Source of the DNA: Fragilariopsis cylindrus CCMP1102
Lineage: Eukaryota > Bacillariophyta > Bacillariophyceae > Bacillariales > Bacillariaceae
NCBI GenBank assembly: GCA_900095095.1
Contig: FMBT01000470.1
Coordinates: forward strand, 1-64,000
Length of the DNA stretch: 64,000 nt
Direction: 5' to 3'
This document shows positions 21,957 through 32,326 of this stretch, piece after piece. Position 1 is the stretch's first letter. Each line of letters opens with the position of its first letter. Under the pieces are notes generated by a model, which was not told where the DNA came from, searched no databases, and saw only the letters and a program-made list of their open reading frames with translations. The position numbers and the translations under genes were made by a program.

Positions 21957-24932
21957 ATGAATCAAGAAGAAGAAAAAGAAGGAACAGCTAATAATCCACT
22001 ACCTACAACAGGAAGTGATAATAGCGATAGTCCATCTTATTCTTACTTGTCGGCAGCCAGCCTATCGCCAATACCCGAAGCGTCGCTCGACAGCTCTACT
22101 CCTCCAAGAGAAGATCCAAGTCTACTGACACCTTTGCGTCAAAGTACTACCTCTCCAAGGTCCGCGAAACCACTCAAGAGAAAGCAGCAATATCTATCGA
22201 CGAGAGGAGAAGCAGAACCTGAAGCGAAACTAGATCATAACAACAGCGCTCTAAGCGGCTCTAGTTCCGGCGATTCAACAGATTCTGCTATACCCAGCTT
22301 GGATTCATATCTAGCAGTACATCAGATCAAATCTATTGTCTCGAAAGAAACAACAAACGACCCAGAAGAGAGTATCGAAGGAAACGACGATAACAACAAA
22401 GGAACAAGTCCACCTGATCCTTCAGATCCTCAAGACCCATCCGATCCACCTGACGATCCTTCTAAGACTACAATGCCGTCCACTCGAACAACACCCACGG
22501 TAGCGACAACTGCTATAGTTCAAAAAGATCTAGAACATCTGTTAGTAGATATCATGGCACTTAAGCTCACGGATTATGTCTCGTTAGCACTTCACCGTCA
22601 AGGATGTCGTTCCTTTGAAGATTTCTGTGTATTAGATGAAATTGACACAGACACTCTTCAATACGATACAATAGATGGTATTTCTAATACGATTAAAGCA
22701 GAGCCATGTAATTCGACAGACAGGAAGAAGATCAAGCGTGCTGTTGCCTACTGCGCATTTCGTGAAAGTGATGGATCTGATGCTGAGAGACGTAATCCAA
22801 CAGCATGGGTTGCAGCTGATTACTCTACATGGTGTAGAACTGGATATCCTGCCTGGCTTATCACACTCTCGAATGCAGCGTCAGTAACCTCATCTTCAGG
22901 AACGAGTGGTAGTTCAGCTGGTACTATCTTTTTACCTAAAAGCCAATTAGAAAAGGACCAAGATGCATTGCTTGTTAGCTGGAATAGAAGCCCAAGAGAT
23001 ATTGCTAAATATCCACATATCAAGGATGATGTAGGTTACGGAGAATGGTTTATCAAGATGAAACGGCAATTGAAGGCTGATCGATTATGGCGGGTAGCAG
23101 CACCTAATTGGACAATTGCTAAGAATTGCAGTACAGGATCCGATACAACTTTAGCCGAACTTCAGCTAAACTATTTCGAACAGATCCTAGCTGCAGTTCT
23201 TCAGAATCCCGAAGGTAAAGGTTTACTAACCACACATCCAGAAGATTCACTTTATGTATGGAAAAAGCATGAGGAACATCAGACGTCATCTGATTCTGCA
23301 ATGCAAGGTACACATCTCTTGATGAATAAGATAATGTCTTTAACGATTACTAAGTTCGATACAGATACGAATTTCTCATTTCGTTCCAAGAATGTGCTGA
23401 CAAGTATGACAAGATCGCAAGAAAGCCTCTCGACGAAGAGTTTAAGATTATGCTTCTTCAAAAAGCTACTAATCCTGATGTCGCTCTTTCCAATAGTTGG
23501 GTACAAAAGACAGAAGCAAAGGAGCCAATGCGTTACCTGGTGCACCTACTACTGTTTCATATACGGAATACCTAAAGTTCCTAATGCAACATCAAAGGTA
23601 CACGATTTGAACACTCCATTCAAACGGCCAACTCGCCATGCGCATCAAGCTGAATCATTTTACAATGATAATGACAACGGCGTTATCGACGGAGAAGACG
23701 ATGGTACTAGTGATTTCATTGCAAATATGTCCATTTCTGGTGAAACTATGAGCAATGAACAAACGGTACTCGCCTTCGCCGCCTATCAACGCAACCGTCC
23801 GCCACCTCGTCCTCGAGATCCAGAAGCTGATATCGACCAAGCAATCTACAGCAAGTGTTCTAGGGAATTTCGCATTGCATGGAGCAAGGAGCCAACGGAT
23901 ATCAAGAAGCAGATTCTTAAACAGAATAACAACAAATCTCCTAAGCAAGGTGCTAAGAAGAATAGTGAATTAGCTGTTTACATGGGTCAGTCTGAAGGCT
24001 ACGAAACAGATACATCTGCATATTCAGAAGCCACGTACGGATACGACGCTGATGACAATGACGATCAATCTGTTATTGAAGCTACCGAGCTAGTTGCAAA
24101 TGCAGCAAGAAGACGCCCCAATGGAATCCTCAAGAAGAAAGATCTTCCAAAGAAGACCGATCTACCAATTGCTGATCCACGAAGAATGCTGTCCAATAGA
24201 TCTACACCATTAATCGGAAAAGATGGAAATATCACTGGACATCTCACGTATACAGCCTCCATGGCAGTAATCCGTCACCGATTCGATCAAGTCGATTCTT
24301 CGCAAGCAGTTTCCATCGAAGATAACTATGTCATATCCGTCAATGCAACCAAATTCTTTGATGAACCGCTTGCATTAATGGACGGAGGCGCTAATGGTGG
24401 AATCGCAGGCAGCGATATGAGAGTTATGTCATACAACTCGGACGGACGACGTGTTAATATTGGCATTGCAGGTGATCATCAAATGACGGGCAAGAAACTC
24501 GGTACCTTTTGCGCTGTGATCGAAACTCGATTCGGACGTGTTCTAGCAATATTCCATCAATATGCTCATGTACCCGAACAAAGACGATCCATCCATTCAA
24601 AATGCCAATTTCAAGCGCATCACAACCTAGTTGGTGATACAGCGACAGCCTATGGCGGTCTTCAACGCATCGATACAGCAGATGGGTATCAACTACCTTT
24701 AACTATTCGAGCAGGATTACCATACATCCGTCAAACGTATCCCACAGATGCTGATATGAACCTTCCACAAGTACAATTTACTTCACCTTCTCAATGGGAT
24801 CCCAATCTTAATGATGATAACCGTACATCAGAAGAAATGATACGAACATTTCCTCCTATTCCTAAAGAAGCCATCGATAACTTCTATGATGAATATGGAA
24901 GAACTAACTACGAATATTTACAAAGCGTGTAA
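21957..24932 (+). CDS. retrotransposon gag-protease ORF, with compensating frame breaks
   Basis: ATG at 21957, about 200 bp after the 5' LTR. A Ser/Pro/Asp-rich N-terminus precedes the gag core. The aspartic protease is at the C-terminus, with MDGGANGG (catalytic Asp codon 24381-24383) where Copia elements usually have D-S/T-G. Between 23390 and about 23605 the stated frame is poor, while the other two frames give gag-like text (e.g. ADKYDKIARKPLDEEFKIM, then GAPTTVSYTEYLKFLMQ). The breaks at 23390, 23518-23520 and about 23600 therefore compensate. No CCHC zinc knuckle was found. In-frame stops at 24930-24956 separate it from pol; reading through the next frame (VNKTLRLN) suggests these too come from two small indels. 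Confidence 0.8.
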   Translation: MNQEEEKEGTANNPLPTTGSDNSDSPSYSYLSAASLSPIPEASLDSSTPPREDPSLLTPLRQSTTSPRSAKPLKRKQQYLSTRGEAEPEAKLDHNNSALSGSSSGDSTDSAIPSLDSYLAVHQIKSIVSKETTNDPEESIEGNDDNNKGTSPPDPSDPQDPSDPPDDPSKTTMPSTRTTPTVATTAIVQKDLEHLLVDIMALKLTDYVSLALHRQGCRSFEDFCVLDEIDTDTLQYDTIDGISNTIKAEPCNSTDRKKIKRAVAYCAFRESDGSDAERRNPTAWVAADYSTWCRTGYPAWLITLSNAASVTSSSGTSGSSAGTIFLPKSQLEKDQDALLVSWNRSPRDIAKYPHIKDDVGYGEWFIKMKRQLKADRLWRVAAPNWTIAKNCSTGSDTTLAELQLNYFEQILAAVLQNPEGKGLLTTHPEDSLYVWKKHEEHQTSSDSAMQGTHLLMNKIMSLTITKFDTDTNFSFRSKNVLTSMTRSQESLSTKSLRLCFFKKLLILMSLFPIVGYKRQKQRSQCVTWCTYYCFIYGIPKVPNATSKVHDLNTPFKRPTRHAHQAESFYNDNDNGVIDGEDDGTSDFIANMSISGETMSNEQTVLAFAAYQRNRPPPRPRDPEADIDQAIYSKCSREFRIAWSKEPTDIKKQILKQNNNKSPKQGAKKNSELAVYMGQSEGYETDTSAYSEATYGYDADDNDDQSVIEATELVANAARRRPNGILKKKDLPKKTDLPIADPRRMLSNRSTPLIGKDGNITGHLTYTASMAVIRHRFDQVDSSQAVSIEDNYVISVNATKFFDEPLALMDGGANGGIAGSDMRVMSYNSDGRRVNIGIAGDHQMTGKKLGTFCAVIETRFGRVLAIFHQYAHVPEQRRSIHSKCQFQAHHNLVGDTATAYGGLQRIDTADGYQLPLTIRAGLPYIRQTYPTDADMNLPQVQFTSPSQWDPNLNDDNRTSEEMIRTFPPIPKEAIDNFYDEYGRTNYEYLQSV

Positions 24933-24977
24933 ATAAAACGTTGAGATTGAACTGACGATGATGACAGTGTTGGTACT

Positions 24978-27437
24978 ATGCCCGGTTTACAAGATCGAGC
25001 TCGAGAAGATTCCTCAAGTGATGATGATAGTGTTGTGGAACATATCAGACCATCTACCTCAATTGAATGGAATGTTCCAATCGATGACTCCAATGGGGAG
25101 AAGTTCGTATGTCCTCGAATTCAACAACAAAAGATTAAACGTACCACCAAGCGAAAAGCAAGACGAATTAAGGTTGCTGCAGCAAGAAAGAAATTAATTG
25201 ACAATACTCCATTTGCTACAGACGCTAATGAACCAATTGTCCCCTTTATTGATAACATGGGCAATAATGAGGAATCATCTACAATGGTAGACGGTATAAA
25301 ATTCTTTCCGGCAGAACGTAATTCGACTTGCACCGACATTATTGAGGACAATAATATCGAAGATTTGAACGATCAAATATTTTATGACTCCACTGAAGTA
25401 CTTCATGATCCTAACATCTTTGTTGACACTGTATCCGACACAGCGTATCTAGATGACATGTCGACACCTCGACCTACGGAGCACGAGTACTGGGAAGACT
25501 TTCTATCAAATGAAGTCACTCAACGTCTTATTTATCAAGGCATCATTGATTCCTGTGAACAATATGACATCAACGCTAACGATATAGCTTCTGTAATGAC
25601 GCCTCTCAAGCCAAGATATTCGGTACCTACACCGATTGACTACGAATCCAAACGGAAATATTTTGCACATCTACCGGCAGATATTATTAGAAATACCTTC
25701 AAGAATACAACGCAAAATATGAAGCTGCCTCCATCTACGAACCTGCACAAAATGTTCAAGTCACCTAATCCTTCTGCAAACCTCAAACGTCGAGACGAAG
25801 CTGATGCAACTGACATGATCTATTCAAATACACCTGCTATAAATGGTGGTGAGAAATGTGCTCATATCTTCGTTGGTAAAAAGTCAAAATTGACTGATGC
25901 ATACAAGGTTAAAAATGGTTCTTCTGAAGAATTTCTAGAAAGCCTACAAGATCGAGTCCGTTATCGAGGATGTCCTACAGGATTAGAAGCAGATAATGCT
26001 CCTATGTACCGCGGTTGGAAAAACTCACGATATCTCCGAGATATATGTATTTCCCAGTGGCAGTGTGAATCGAAATATCAGCATCAAAATTACGCTGAAA
26101 ATCGATGGCAAACTGTCAAGCGTTACACTAACCGAGTCATGGATCGCAGCGGCTGCCCTCCTTACATTTGGTTTCTAGCATTATCGTATGTCATCTTCTG
26201 CCTCAATCATTGTGTTGATCCTATGCTCGGAGATGGAACCAAAAGTCCTTTGCAAATCGCGACATTCCAAATGACCGATATTAGTCCTCTGCTGTACTTT
26301 TATTTTTGGGAACCTGTTTATTTTCTTCTCGATGAAAAAGAACGAAAGTTTCCAGGAAAATCAAAAGAATGCAGAGGCCATTGGGTAGGAGTATCAGAAC
26401 ACATTGGAAACAAGATGACCTACAAAATCATTACAGATGATACTGGAGAAGAAATTTGCCGATCTGCCATACGTACTGCACGGGACACTACGATGAAGAA
26501 TCTACGCGAAGATCCAATCACGATTGATGATAACCTACTCAACGTAGAAGATATCATTTCTCCAGCAGAAGAAATTGCAAATATCAAGTTAAAAGAAGTA
26601 ACCTCGGGAAATACTTTTAACAATTTTGATACTACAGCAATATTAAAGAACATCGACGACCAACTACAAGAGGAACTGAAAGTAAAAGCAAAAGCTAAAG
26701 CTCATCAACTACAAGAAGAAGCGGATGACTACTTTCTTGATTCAAATGAACAGCAGACTGGTCATTTTAACACAGCACCTCCTGTTGTCCCCGTTAAATC
26801 GTCGCTGCCCAAACGTTCATCTACTACCAAGTCGAAACATGTAAAACCTAAGAAGTTACGCGACTTACATCCAAAAGATCCAAGTAGAGGAAGAGGAACA
26901 CGTAGTAGTAAACGTTTGCGAGATATGAACATTCATGCAATGAATGCACTCATGACAAACGAAGTACAACCTGAACAAGACCTTCCGTTATCAACTAGTC
27001 GCCACCAAGAACATGTTACGGATATCAACCATCCCACCAACCCACGGCCATCGCCTCTAACCCGTCAACAGGTTCTGAAAAATCGTGATACGCATATCAC
27101 CGAACAAGAAGATCAATTTGTCTATCTACGAGAAAATGGGGAGAATGAAAATCCTATATGGCAAGAATTTGAGTTTCCTCTCGAAGACGAAAATGGTAAC
27201 GCGGTAATCGGAGAAGATGGCAAACCGATGGTAATAATAGCACCTCCACCAAGTGACCTAGTAGGAAGAGTATTTCTAACCAAACCAGACGAGAGAGGTG
27301 AAGTTAATCGAGCACGAGTTGTAGAACTTATCAAGAACTTCGACGGCGAAGTAGAGAAGAATCAAGATCTAATCAGGTTCAAGCTTAACTATGATCACAG
27401 TTCCAAGAAGATATCATGTCTTACAACGAGATCCTAG
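24978..27437 (+). CDS. retrotransposon integrase and linker ORF
   Basis: In the same frame as gag-protease, starting at ATG 24978. The integrase core has Asp 25812-25814 (DMIYSNTP), Asp 25992-25994 (EADNAP) and Glu 26097-26099 (QNYAENRWQTVKRY). Spacing between the second Asp and the Glu is 34 residues, giving DDE. HWVGVSEHIGNKMTYKII after the core resembles the small C-terminal module of Copia integrases. A long Lys/Asp-rich linker follows. The frame ends at 27435-27437 only because of a break near 27405-27413. The RT continues in another frame from 27416, so in an undamaged copy this would be one polyprotein with RT. Confidence 0.85.
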   Translation: MPGLQDRAREDSSSDDDSVVEHIRPSTSIEWNVPIDDSNGEKFVCPRIQQQKIKRTTKRKARRIKVAAARKKLIDNTPFATDANEPIVPFIDNMGNNEESSTMVDGIKFFPAERNSTCTDIIEDNNIEDLNDQIFYDSTEVLHDPNIFVDTVSDTAYLDDMSTPRPTEHEYWEDFLSNEVTQRLIYQGIIDSCEQYDINANDIASVMTPLKPRYSVPTPIDYESKRKYFAHLPADIIRNTFKNTTQNMKLPPSTNLHKMFKSPNPSANLKRRDEADATDMIYSNTPAINGGEKCAHIFVGKKSKLTDAYKVKNGSSEEFLESLQDRVRYRGCPTGLEADNAPMYRGWKNSRYLRDICISQWQCESKYQHQNYAENRWQTVKRYTNRVMDRSGCPPYIWFLALSYVIFCLNHCVDPMLGDGTKSPLQIATFQMTDISPLLYFYFWEPVYFLLDEKERKFPGKSKECRGHWVGVSEHIGNKMTYKIITDDTGEEICRSAIRTARDTTMKNLREDPITIDDNLLNVEDIISPAEEIANIKLKEVTSGNTFNNFDTTAILKNIDDQLQEELKVKAKAKAHQLQEEADDYFLDSNEQQTGHFNTAPPVVPVKSSLPKRSSTTKSKHVKPKKLRDLHPKDPSRGRGTRSSKRLRDMNIHAMNALMTNEVQPEQDLPLSTSRHQEHVTDINHPTNPRPSPLTRQQVLKNRDTHITEQEDQFVYLRENGENENPIWQEFEFPLEDENGNAVIGEDGKPMVIIAPPPSDLVGRVFLTKPDERGEVNRARVVELIKNFDGEVEKNQDLIRFKLNYDHSSKKISCLTTRS

Positions 27438-29551
27438 ATTACATCGAAAGAGAAGAAAACAATGAAGACGGACATCATTGGAAGTTTCGTACTATATTAG
27501 GACACGTGCATACCCCTGTGGGACACAAGGAAAGAATGGGGAGTGACTATAATGTCAAGACGGCTTGGGAAACTGGAGCAGTTTCGGTTGAACCATTGGA
27601 CTTCCTTGCTAAGGATATCCCAGTTGATCTTGCTATATATGCCAAGAAACACGACCTACTTGAGTTAGAGGGATGGAAACGCTTTAAAAGAATTGCTAAC
27701 CGAGATCAGCATATTCGACGACTTGTGAAACAAGCCAAGCTACGTTCCTTCCGTGTTACTCCGAAGTACAAGTATGGATTCTCTATACCACGCAATTACA
27801 AGGAAGCCCTTGAATTTGACGAAAGGAACGGAAACCATAAATGGCAAGAAGCAAATGTACTGGAACATGCGCAACTAACCGACTATGCAGTATTCAAGAA
27901 TAAGGGTAAATTCAACGAAGCAAAGATACCAGAAGGATATCGAAAGATTCAGGTTCATACTATCTTTGATGTGAAACACGATGGCAGACACAAGGCTCGA
28001 GTTGTAGCTAATGGTAATCTAACGGATGTACCTCTTGAATCTGTTTACTCAGGTGTTGTTTCATTACGTGGCTTACGTACATGCATATTCTTAGGAGAGC
28101 TGAACAACATGACTCCATGGGCTACTGATATTGGAAATGCTTATCTTGAAGCAAAGACCACAGAAAAGGTATGTATCAAAGCAGGGCCAGAATTTGGGGA
28201 GCTACAAGGAAACCTTCTTATCATCGATAAGGCTCTTTACGGATTACGACTTAGCGGAAAAGCTTTCAACATTTTCTATCTGACTGTCTACGAGACCTAG
28301 GATTCTTTCCATCTAAAGCCGAGTCAAGTATTTTCATGAGAAAATGTCCCACAAGAGACGTGTACGAATATGTGGCCACATATGTCGATGACCTATGCAT
28401 TATTATGGAGAACCCGTTAGAGTTCCTCGAGCAGCTGTCGTCAGCACCGTACAACTTCAAACTGAAAGGTTCAGGAGAAGTTAACTTCCACTTAGGATGT
28501 GGATTTGAAAGAGACTCTGATGGAGTTCTATGTATGAACCCAGGTCGGTACGTCGATAAGATGGAAGATGCCTACAAGCAAGTCTTCAGGAATTGCCTAA
28601 ACAGAAGTACAGATCGCCGTTAGTAAAAGGAGACCATCCAGAGCTTGATACAACCGCATTCCTTGACCAAGACGGAATTGAGATATATCAATCATTAATA
28701 GGAGCTATGCAATGGGCAATCTCTATAGGACGATGGGATATTCAATCGGCAGTAATGACCTTATCAAGTTTCAGAGCTCAACCAAGAAAAGGACATCTTG
28801 AAAGAATCAAACGTATCTACGGATTCTTATGCAAGTTCAGGCATTTCAAACTACGCTTTCGAGTTGATGACCAGATTATTCCGGTATTCCACCAATGCCA
28901 CCTTACGATTGGAGCCATTCCGTATATGGAAACCCAACTGAAGACATCCCTAAAGATGCACCGCCTCCACTGGGAAAACGAATCGTTTTGACCCATTACT
29001 TCGATGCAAATCTAATGCATGACGTACTCTCCGGAAAGGCAGTTACAGGCGTAGTTCATTTCTACAACAAGACTCCAGTCGATTGGTATTCCAAGAAACA
29101 ATCTACTACAGAGACTGCAACATACGGATCGGAATTCCTAGCATGCCGAACTTGTTTCGAACAGATCATTGATCACCGACAGTATCTAAGATACCTTGGA
29201 GTACCAGTGGGTGATGAAGACTACGCATGGGGAGATAATGATGCTATGATTAATAGTGCAACCATACCTGACGCAAAGTTACATAAACGACATAACATCC
29301 TGTCATTTCACTTTGTTAGAAGCTTAATTGCAAGTGGTTTCATTAATCTGCAACATATCAAATCGGAAAGTAATATCGCGGATATACTTACGAAACATTG
29401 GGGTTACCAAAGTACTTACGAGTTGATCCGTCCAATCTTTCATTTTGGAGGTAACACGGCCGCGCTGTATTTTGATGATACATTAGAAGTCGATCGCTAC
29501 ATTACTCAATCAGAGTTAGATGAAATCGTTACGATCAATGGGGAGTGTTAA
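27416..29551 (+). pseudogene. retrotransposon reverse transcriptase-RNase H, broken by at least three frame changes
   Basis: Segments in different frames join into one Copia RT-RH: 27416-28300 (N-terminal RT, HKARVVANG and DIGNAYLEAKT), 28270-28600 (YVDDL catalytic box at 28381-28395), 28595-28875 (thumb/connection) and 28870-29551 (RNase H with FDANLMHD, TETATYGSEF, DNDAM). Breaks are near 28275, 28590 and 28871-28872 (CC where CCC restores frame). All catalytic blocks persist. The last codons run up to the polypurine tract. Whether the breaks are real decay or sequence error cannot be settled here. Confidence 0.82.
29540..29545 (+). other. polypurine tract of the retrotransposon
   Basis: GGGGAG immediately before the TG of the 3' LTR, the usual place of the plus-strand priming site. 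Confidence 0.75.
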
Positions 29552-30358
29552 ATTATACATAGTACTCAAGCGTAGGAGTCATATGTCGTACATAAGCCCC
29601 GCGGAGTAGAAATACAAGCGCGATCAGATTAGTGAGTGAGAATGCACGTGTATGCATTATTGAGATAAAAGAGAACCGAAAGTTAGCTAAAAGCCAACAT
29701 CGTACTGTTGGAGTTGAAGTGACTGTCGAAGCAGTTGTCGAAGCAATTGGAACCGAGCGCAAATAAGAGAAGTGCTTAGGTATATTTATACAAATCGGAA
29801 CACGATTAGGAAGAGTGTCCGAATACATAGAACACGATTATGAAGAGTGTTATACATATGGAAGTCGAACAGATGTCGATGTCCACCTTTGAACCGCTAA
29901 TGCGATATATATGCATTGAGGCGAAGTGAGTTAGGAACAGAAAGTTGTATGCAGGGTTACTGGAAACCGCAATACTAAAATACGAAGAAAAGAGCAGAAT
30001 TACCTCGATTACGAGAAATGAACAATTACTGTCTTTTATTGTTGAGAAATTGTAATAACCATAGACTAATTAAACAAGTGTGTTAATAACAACTTTTGCG
30101 TTTGAACATATCGTTGTCTGGAAAGATAATAGAAATATCTACATTTACAGAGTGAACATTGTTCGGAAGAACTTTCAGCATTCTAAAAGGGAGAGTATCC
30201 TGGTAGAACATCGCAACCAGTCTATAAGAATCGAGAGTATCTTTTCTTACCGTCATAGCAGAATCTTACAAGACCGAAGAGTAAGATTGTCTGAATATCA
30301 AATCCTATTTGATACTGAACCCGTTTCAACAATCATCGATTGTTTGTGAAACTTATCA
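29546..30358 (+). repeat. 3' LTR
   Basis: 813 bp, same sequence as 20947-21759 by inspection. It ends about 160 bp before the likely start codon of the leucine-rich protein gene and in the same orientation, so its promoter activity could reach that gene. Confidence 0.95.
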
Positions 30359-30517
30359 CGTTACCACTAATGATCTGACTATGTGATATGGAGTTTAATG
30401 TTGTACCTTTTCAGGTTTTTTGTTGCGACTAGCCTGTTTGTGGGTTTAGCGTACTCTTCATTCATTCATTCTATTCATTTATTTATTTCTATATCATATC
30501 AAATCAAAATATCAACG

Positions 30518-31912
30518 ATGGCGAATAATCCTCAACCACCTGCTGCTGCTGAGTTAGTAGTATTACATCATCCATATATGGAACTAAATTACCCAAGAAA
30601 GATACCAACCATAGAACAAATACAACGAATGGAAGATAGTGTATTATTAAAATTAATTGATCGTTCGAAATGGAGATCCTATTCAACAGGACCACAACAA
30701 TGTTATGAAAAATCACAAACTAACACTATTATCAATCCTACTGGTTGTCAACGGATTACACATCTTAAAATTAAAGATAATACATATTGGGAACGTCTTC
30801 AAAATATATTAGCACCACAAAGAACTTTAGGTTACCGACCAATGTGGAGAATGGCAAGAGATATTGCTATTATGGATCAATTGCAAATAATTGAATTATA
30901 TCATTGTACTGGTCCGTTACCAGAATCAATGAATTATTTGAATTGCTTAGTACGTCTTCAATTAGATGGTTGTCGTGATATTGATTTATCATTATTAGGA
31001 TTAGGATTACACAATTTGAAGGAATTAAAGATTACTGATTGTGAAGAGTTAACACCAATGAAATTTCGAAATTTATCAAATTTGAAACATATATCATTAA
31101 TGAGATGGGATAAAAGAAATAATGATACAGTTAATTTAGGTCATCGTTGGATCAATGAATTATCTTCAGCAACAGTTGTTCCAACACTTCAATTCCGTTT
31201 GTCATTACAGCGTATAACATTTAGTGGTTCGGGTTTAACAAATCAAGATTTATATAATATATTATTCGAAATGGGATCAGATAGTAAATTTCCTAATTTA
31301 CATACACTTATCATTAATGATAATCCTGAAATTGATTCCTTTATGGACGTATTGCAGTTACCACCACCACCGACACCAGCACCAGATGACTATGTTCCAT
31401 CCCTTCTTATCGACTACTACAATGTTGTGCCAACAACAATGGCAACGAATTTGAAAACAATCAAACTATCAGGTACAAGAATTCCAGTTAATAATGAAGA
31501 ATTAGATAGTGTAATATACTTTTTGGAAAAACTATATCCGTCGGTGGGTATAATGAAAGTTTTTAGTTATGATTCATTACTTCCAATTGATCAAAGAAAA
31601 AAGATCAACAAGATTGAATATTTACTTTCAATGAATTCTATTGATGCATTTTCAATGACAGGTCGACCAGAAACAATCCCTCTTTCAGTTTGTCCACTGG
31701 CAATTTCTAAAGCATTCCGTAAATCGTATCGGACATGTAATCAAGATAGTGATATACGTGATGAAGATAATTTTAAATATGAAATACGACATGATATTGT
31801 TTATCATTTATTACGAAATGGACCAATCTTTGCATCTGGACAAACAGTACGGTATAAACGTAAACGTGAATATTATCCTCGTGGTGTTAAGAAACAGGTT
31901 CATTACAAATAA
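30518..31912 (+). CDS. leucine-rich-repeat-like protein, unknown role
   Basis: The start is taken at MANNPQPP (ATG 30518). The frame is open upstream to 30383 without a better start, and an ATG at 30398 would add a hydrophobic leader that looks like untranslated sequence. The middle of the protein (residues about 100-270) has irregular leucine-rich repeats, e.g. ITHLKIKDN, LQIIELYHCTGPLP, LVRLQLDGCRDI, LKELKITDCEEL. Such proteins are numerous in diatoms and no member-specific function is known to me. The C-terminus is Arg/Lys/Tyr-rich (YKRKREYYPRGVKKQ). The gene sits directly downstream of the 3' LTR, so its native promoter was probably displaced or shortened by the insertion. Confidence 0.7.
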   Translation: MANNPQPPAAAELVVLHHPYMELNYPRKIPTIEQIQRMEDSVLLKLIDRSKWRSYSTGPQQCYEKSQTNTIINPTGCQRITHLKIKDNTYWERLQNILAPQRTLGYRPMWRMARDIAIMDQLQIIELYHCTGPLPESMNYLNCLVRLQLDGCRDIDLSLLGLGLHNLKELKITDCEELTPMKFRNLSNLKHISLMRWDKRNNDTVNLGHRWINELSSATVVPTLQFRLSLQRITFSGSGLTNQDLYNILFEMGSDSKFPNLHTLIINDNPEIDSFMDVLQLPPPPTPAPDDYVPSLLIDYYNVVPTTMATNLKTIKLSGTRIPVNNEELDSVIYFLEKLYPSVGIMKVFSYDSLLPIDQRKKINKIEYLLSMNSIDAFSMTGRPETIPLSVCPLAISKAFRKSYRTCNQDSDIRDEDNFKYEIRHDIVYHLLRNGPIFASGQTVRYKRKREYYPRGVKKQVHYK

Positions 31913-32326
31913 TTGGGAATGATAATATTGTAACTTTCTTATAAGAAATCCCGGGAAGAGTTACTGTAATATGAATCATAGAAAAAAATGAAAAAAAAAT
32001 CATTTTATAAGCTCTAAAAATAGATCGATTTTATATTTCACATTTTTTACACCTTTAGAACAGCTTAAGTAGTAGTTTTAGTACAAAATAGTAGTATAAA
32101 TAGACGTTTTCTTTATGTACCTTAGTATGTTTTCTTTGCCATAGTCACACATTGCTGTTTTGATGAGGCTACAGGTATGTTTGAAAATAGAAATAAAATA
32201 AAAAAAATGCTAAATATACTGATAGATCTACTCAATTGTAGCTAAATCTAAATGTATAGGATTGATTGTAACAGTCTGCACATTCTACTATACCTCCCCT
32301 TCCCTTCCTATCTCCCAACCCTTCTC
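31913..32326. other. convergent 3' flanks
   Basis: AT-rich spacer between the leucine-rich gene (plus) and the transposase (minus). No gene was seen. Confidence 0.4.

Larger units (their letters stand above)
20947..30358 (+). mobile_element. Copia-type LTR retrotransposon (Ty1/copia order, CoDi-like)
   Basis: 9412 bp bounded by two 813-bp direct LTRs (TG...CA), identical throughout by inspection. A purine tract GGGGAG (29540-29545) abuts the 3' LTR. The internal order gag, protease, integrase, reverse transcriptase, RNase H is the Pseudoviridae/Copia order. The integrase and RT resemble the CoDi elements of diatoms. No ORF is fully intact, since single-base breaks interrupt gag and pol. The identical LTRs nevertheless imply recent insertion. 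No exact 5-bp target duplication flanks the LTRs (ACTAT left, CGTTA right). The element is unusually long for Copia because of a long Ser/Pro/Asp-rich gag N-terminus and a long integrase-RT linker. Confidence 0.93.

Noticed and set aside
23390-28872. Programmed ribosomal frameshifting as the explanation of the retrotransposon breaks
   Set aside because: Too many sites, in both directions, some compensating each other, and similar breaks occur in host genes; no slippery site with pseudoknot was seen.
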